NCBI GenBank assembly: GCA_026260175.1
Contig: JAKCWW010009936.1
Span: 293 to 22,710 of the forward strand
Origin: Reticulitermes lucifugus
Lineage: Eukaryota > Arthropoda > Insecta > Blattodea > Rhinotermitidae
DNA: 22,418 nt
Reading direction: 5' to 3'
Shown: piece after piece, positions 18,285-22,418 of the stretch
How positions within the stretch are numbered: the first letter of the stretch is position 1
Layout: each line of letters begins with the position of its first letter
The notes under the pieces: generated by a model
The model's input: only the letters and a program-made list of their open reading frames with translations
Database searches by the model: none
What the model was told of the DNA's origin: nothing
Made by a program: the position numbers and the translations under genes

Positions 18285-18400
18285 CATGTTGGTATCCATC
18301 AATAAACCTACACACCATGACAAACCAGAAGACCGCCACCTGAAATGTACTTTGACTGCAGACTTCACATGCCACTTTTGTAGTTCAGATATTTATACAG
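18285..18400 (+). repeat. Interspersed-repeat fragment, opposite orientation
   Basis: The plus strand reads INKPTHHDKPEDRHLKC, similar in layout to the minus-strand fragment at 18140-18250. The two point toward each other in opposite orientation. Confidence 0.35.
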
Positions 18401-18539
18401 AGTAGAAAGTGAAAGTGGGACAGGGAGGACATGATAATTGTGTAAGTTACTAACACGAAAAAGAATTGCAATCAACATATTACTGCCCTTTCTTAAAACC
18501 CAACAGTTGTCACCCTATTTATTTAACCATGTTTTATCA

Positions 18540-20114
18540 ACTACACGCAGCACAGCCCTTCTTCAAAAGCTAACAGTCCCTCAGCTAGTCAAGAAAGTCC
18601 CCACATTGTATGGAAACTGAACGTTTGCTACTGTGTTCACAACAGCCCACTGCTTGTTGCTGTCATAAGCAAGAACAATCCAGTCCATGCCCTCCCATCA
18701 TATTCCTTGAAGACCCATTTTAATGTTATCCTCCCAACTATGCCTAGGTCTTCAAAGTGGTCTCTTTCTCCCATACATGCTACATGCCCCACCCATCTTA
18801 TTCTTCTTGATTTATCACCCAAATAATATTTTGGTGAGGAGTACAGATCATGAAGCTCCTAATTTTGTAGTCTCCTCCAGTCTCCTGTTACCTCGTCCCT
18901 CTTAGGCCCAAATATCTTACTCAGCACCATACTCACAAACACCCCCCCAGCCTAGGTTCCTCCCTCAATGTGAGAGACCAAGTTTTACACCTATACAAAA
19001 TAAAGACAAAATTATAGTTCTGTATATTTTAAACTTCATATTTTTGGAGAGCAAATGGTAGCAGGCTATCCCCAAAGTTCGATCAGCTCTTTAATTTCTT
19101 CATGAATGCAGTTTGATTTGTTAGGGTTGTTCCAAAATATTTGAACTTTGCCACACTTTCAAAGGAATTATTACCTACTTTTATGTTGTGATTTTGCCCT
19201 TCATATACATATAATATAATACATATAATAACATATACAGTACTTGTCTTCCTCAGCATTTACTTCTAGACAGACTAGGCACTAGTAGCACTTGCATGTT
19301 TTCCTTTATACTGTAGTATGTATGTTTACACCCAACAAATTAACATCAGTTGATGTGTCCCATTCAATTTCAACCCCTCCTGACAAGCTTGAACCTTCCT
19401 TCTGGTACATTCTAAAGTACAGTTGAAAAGCAATGGTGATAAAGTACCTCCTAGTTTCAGGCCATTCTTAATGGGAAATGTATCAGACAAATGTTTGCCT
19501 ATCTGGACTTTACTATAGGTTTCATTTAAACAAATTGTTTAACCTACCTAGTTTCAGAGGGATTCAAAACTCTAGGAGAATATTATACAAAACCTCCAAC
19601 CTAACTGAATTATATGCTTCCTTGAGGTCTATAAATAGCTGATGCAATGTCCCACTGTATTCCAATTTTTTCTAAAGTATCTGATGAATACAGTATATGT
19701 GCTCAGTAGTTGGATCTGTTAAGTTGAAATCCACAATGATGATCCCCAATAATGCCAGCTACATATGGAATTAACCTTCATGGAAGGATGTCTGATAAAA
19801 TTTTGTATATGGTTGACAACAATGATATGCCTTAACAATTAAGACAGTCTGTTGTATTACCCTCCTTGTAAACAGGTACATACAATGGTAAGACTCCTTC
19901 CATTGCTGAGGCAATGCCTTATTGTTCAACTGCACAAGTTATATAGACCAACCCACTAATCTTTCCCCTGAGCACACCAGCTGTCGTGGGAGCTTTATTG
20001 GATACAAACGGCCTTGCAGCTTCTGAAAATACTTTTAGTCACACACATTAGTCTTTTCCCTCAGCACAGCAGCTGTCACAGGAGCTTTATCAGATATGAA
20101 TGGCCTTGCAGCTT
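18540..20114 (-). pseudogene. Decayed LINE reverse-transcriptase ORF
   Basis: Going down the minus strand, fragments in several frames read NGRSLTIV, then LHQLFIDLKEAYNSV (RT motif A), RLEVLYNILLEF, and NGLKLGGTLSPLLFN (motif B). Next come KLNGTHQL joined nearly directly to DVNLLGVNIHTT, KVGNNSFESVAKFKYFGTT, RRIRWVGHVACMGERD, and finally YNVGTFLTS. Several stops and frameshifts interrupt it. The YADD catalytic motif that should sit between THQL and DVNLLG is deleted, so the element cannot be active. An AT tract (about 19200-19245) interrupts the region after motif C. The upstream edge carries a tandem duplication (19963-20114). Confidence 0.85.
19963..20114. repeat. Tandem direct duplication in LINE relic
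   Basis: CCTGAGCACACCAGCTGTCG...GGAGCTTTATTGGATAC...GGCCTTGCAGCTTCT recurs from about 20046 as CCTCAGCACAGCAGCTGTCA...GGAGCTTTATCAGATAT...GGCCTTGCAGCTTCT. The two copies are about 85 bases apart and moderately diverged. Confidence 0.8.
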
Positions 20115-21469
20115 CTTCTTGACATAACTTGGAATATGGGAAGTTTCTCTTTAAAAATTTCCTATCACTTCTTCCAATTAATGTTGACTTCCTTGCATTT
20201 TCTAATTTCCAGTTAATCCCCGAATAATGGTAGTGGCATTAATTTGATGTAATGGATGGAACTTGTTTCTTGAAAAAACATGGGCCCTATGATATTTATT
20301 TTTTACTTAATGTAAACCATGCATCACTCACGAACAATACAAGTTTTCTATTTTATTTCTGTCCAGCACTGAACCTGTATTTTGACAATTATTCACTGTT
20401 CTAAATATTGATCTTTACATGGCACTGTTGACAGGATATTTATTACAAAAATGATGGTGACTTTTTTTCCATGACACATACTTGGTGAAAGTACTGCAAA
20501 TGAACAAACACTATTTGTTCAACACACAACACTTTTCATATGCACTGACAACCTGCACTGTATGAGCTACAACACCTGATTGGGCAACCATCATGTTCCA
20601 GCGCTGATAAAAAGACACACACTCTTTTGACAGGCTCACCTTGCCTAAGCAGGCTCTCATTTCCCAACACACAGGGAAATCTTTAGTAGGATGCTCTGTA
20701 TTAGCACAAAGTGAGAGTCTGATTAAACATGAGAAGTGGGGATGACATGGCCTCTGTAGGGAACCTCAAGACACATTTTTACGTTAGTGTTTTTGGAGTG
20801 TGAGCAGGACACTCTGTCCCTAGAATCTAGGAAGTCAAGTACATTGTTTTAGGACAGGACAGACTTGACACTGGCTTTCAGTTTTGAATTAGTGAATTAG
20901 TATACACAGTTAATGGCAGTGAGTGTAACATACTGACAGTGATTGACTGTGGAAGGCACAATTAGTTCAGCAGTTCTAAATTGAACCTCAGCTGACCAGT
21001 ATATATCAAACTCATGAAATTAATACAAACAACAAAAAATGGAAACATTTATAGAGAAGTAGTGTGATCCTACATTAAATGTACCATATTTTCTCAAATC
21101 AGTGATCAGTGCCTGGAAAGCTTTTGACCCAAATAATCACCAAGACCTAACATCCAAGCTGCCCTGGGAAATTAACATATAAAGTTTCCCATCACTTTCC
21201 TACACCTTTCCACACTACAAGCCAAACAATACATAATTATTTGGAAGTATGAGTGGAGGGGGTTGACCAGTGTACAGTGTATTTGGCACAAGAGAAGCCA
21301 TATTTGTCACATCCACATCAGTCAGATAGGTCACTTCTCAAGAAGTCATGAAACGTGTCTGTGCTCTAAACAATGGCAGCTGTACTGTAAATGAAAATAT
21401 TTTGAAGAAAGACAGTAATTAGAAAAAACAGTGAACTGTTGGAATTGTGTGTGTAAGTGCATACAGGCG
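20115..21469. other. Intergenic, nothing recognised
   Basis: AT-rich DNA with no exon, RNA gene or repeat that I can support. The upstream part of the LINE may extend a little beyond 20114 in unrecognisable form. Confidence 0.55.
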
Positions 21470-21580
21470 GTCCTTATTTTATACACTAGTTGTGTTCTTG
21501 AGAAGGTGGGTATAAATAAAAAAGGCATAAATAAAAACTGATATTCCCATAAGAAGTAATAAAATAAGTAGGAGCTAAGG
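21470..21580. repeat. Possible DNA-transposon terminus
   Basis: TACAGGCGGTCCTTATTTTA begins a block that continues with GGTGGGTATAAATAAAAAAG and TTCCCATAAGAAGTAAT. The layout (TA, then CAGGCGGTCC, then TATAAATAAA) resembles pogo/Tigger-like termini, but I find no matching opposite end. Confidence 0.3.
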
Positions 21581-21764
21581 GCAATCACACCTATTACATG
21601 CGGTATATGAACATACATTTTTTTTATTATTGTGTTACTGATAATATAGAAATGAACAATTGATATTAATTTCTAGCATATGTACACTGAAAAGGAATTG
21701 TAAACAACTTGCATATGCTTGTCACAGATGGTACATGTTCTACATCACTGTCACGGATAGCTAA

Positions 21765-22046
21765 ATTCACTCTCACCGCTTTTATTACTGAGTCACTTTA
21801 TTAACATCGGTAATACTCTTGCTGTAGTGAGCTTAGGATTTCAGTCATGCCAATTAATGCAGGTAAACATGATGATGGTTAGGTTACAGGTTGTGTTATC
21901 TGTTGTCTTCTCATTTCCTATTCAAGCCTAGTTCGCGGTTAGTAGGCTTATGACGGACGGCAGATTTTGCATATCGTCATGTCACATGTTCCGTCACAGC
22001 TCTCACAGGCTTTACTACATAGTCGCTTTATTACCCACAGATAATA
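21765..22046. repeat. Diverged direct duplication, about 50-bp units
   Basis: TCACTCTCACCGCTTTTATT...GAGTCACTTTATTAACA...GGTAATAC (from about 21765) is echoed by CAGCTCTCACAGGCTTTACT...TAGTCGCTTTATTACCCA...GATAATAC (from about 21997). Confidence 0.5.
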
Positions 22047-22301
22047 CATATTATGTTTAAGATTATCGCTGCAATTATTCATCATCATATCAGTTTTTCT
22101 TTTCCTCGACTGGGTGTGTCATTGTGGCATTTATAGGTAGAATCAAAACAAAATGAATGCAAATAAACCATGTGGTCTGAACTAAACGGCAAGTGCATGG
22201 TGACTGACATAGTATGCAGTGAGCACACAGCCTTCCAGTTCTGTTCTGTGCCATAAGTTTCATACTCTCTTGGCAGCATCCAGGTGCATAGCTAGCCAAA
22301 G

Positions 22302-22418
22302 GGCATTAAACTGTATGTGAGAGTGGTGTAAATGGCAAGGGGCATTAAACTGTATGTGAGAGTGGTGTAAATGGCAAGGGGCATTAAACTGTAAATGAGA
22401 GTGGTGTAAATGGCAAGG
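22302..22418. repeat. 39-bp minisatellite, three units, open at window edge
   Basis: Units 22302-22340, 22341-22379 and 22380-22418 each start GGCATTAAACTGTA and end TGGTGTAAATGGCAAGG. Units 1 and 2 are identical; unit 3 differs only in TATGTGAG to TAAATGAG. The array stops exactly at the window end, so its real length is unknown. Confidence 0.97.

Noticed and set aside
18637..18822. 61-codon minus-strand open frame with RRIRWVGHVACMGERD
   Set aside because: Not a gene; it is one readable piece of the decayed LINE ORF at 18540-20114.
22302..22418. CRISPR-like array
   Set aside because: The 39-bp units abut directly with no spacers, and the context is an insect genome.

Overview
The window is animal, almost certainly insect, genomic DNA. 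It is AT-rich, with split genes, GT-AG introns of 0.26 to 3.7 kb, and many decayed LINE, SINE and DNA-transposon copies. The one host gene encodes a monofunctional peptidylglycine alpha-hydroxylating monooxygenase (PHM), as is usual in insects, where the lyase PAL is a separate gene. The repeat families (a LINE with GHVA-MG and NLRVP-like C-terminal signatures, a tRNA-derived SINE ending in ACCTTT units) resemble ones I remember from cockroaches and termites. Blattodea is therefore my best guess; it rests on memory, not on a search.

Layout: 1-430 holds the 3' coding end of a frameshifted LINE (+ strand). From 1346 to 13310 lie nine consecutive coding exons of PHM on the + strand. They join without any frame break into 297 codons plus a stop, and include all copper-ligand motifs. 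The signal peptide and N-terminal exon(s) lie upstream of the window. A 3' UTR follows, with candidate poly(A) signals near 13.70 and 13.91 kb.

The PHM introns are crowded with repeats: a TACA microsatellite 60 bp before the first visible exon; tandem LINE 3' scraps (4303-4545) and a longer LINE piece (5095-5550); a complete SINE with a 13-bp target-site duplication (5943-6234); a 47-bp-arm fold-back just upstream of an acceptor (7163-7263); an antisense LINE piece (7520-7855); a 609-bp hAT-type MITE with near-perfect TIRs and TSD (8404-9012); and two hairpins (12181-12247, 12452-12558).

Downstream of PHM, from 14 kb to the end, I find no gene. There is a palindromic element (14041-14305), an old copy of the same SINE (about 15120-15350), simple repeats, an antisense LINE relic of about 1.6 kb (18540-20114) that has lost its RT active-site YADD, and a 39-bp minisatellite running into the right edge.

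No operon, CRISPR array or novel multi-gene system is visible. The novelty is in the repeats, chiefly the SINE, the hAT MITE, the fold-backs and the palindrome with hammerhead-like core motifs.
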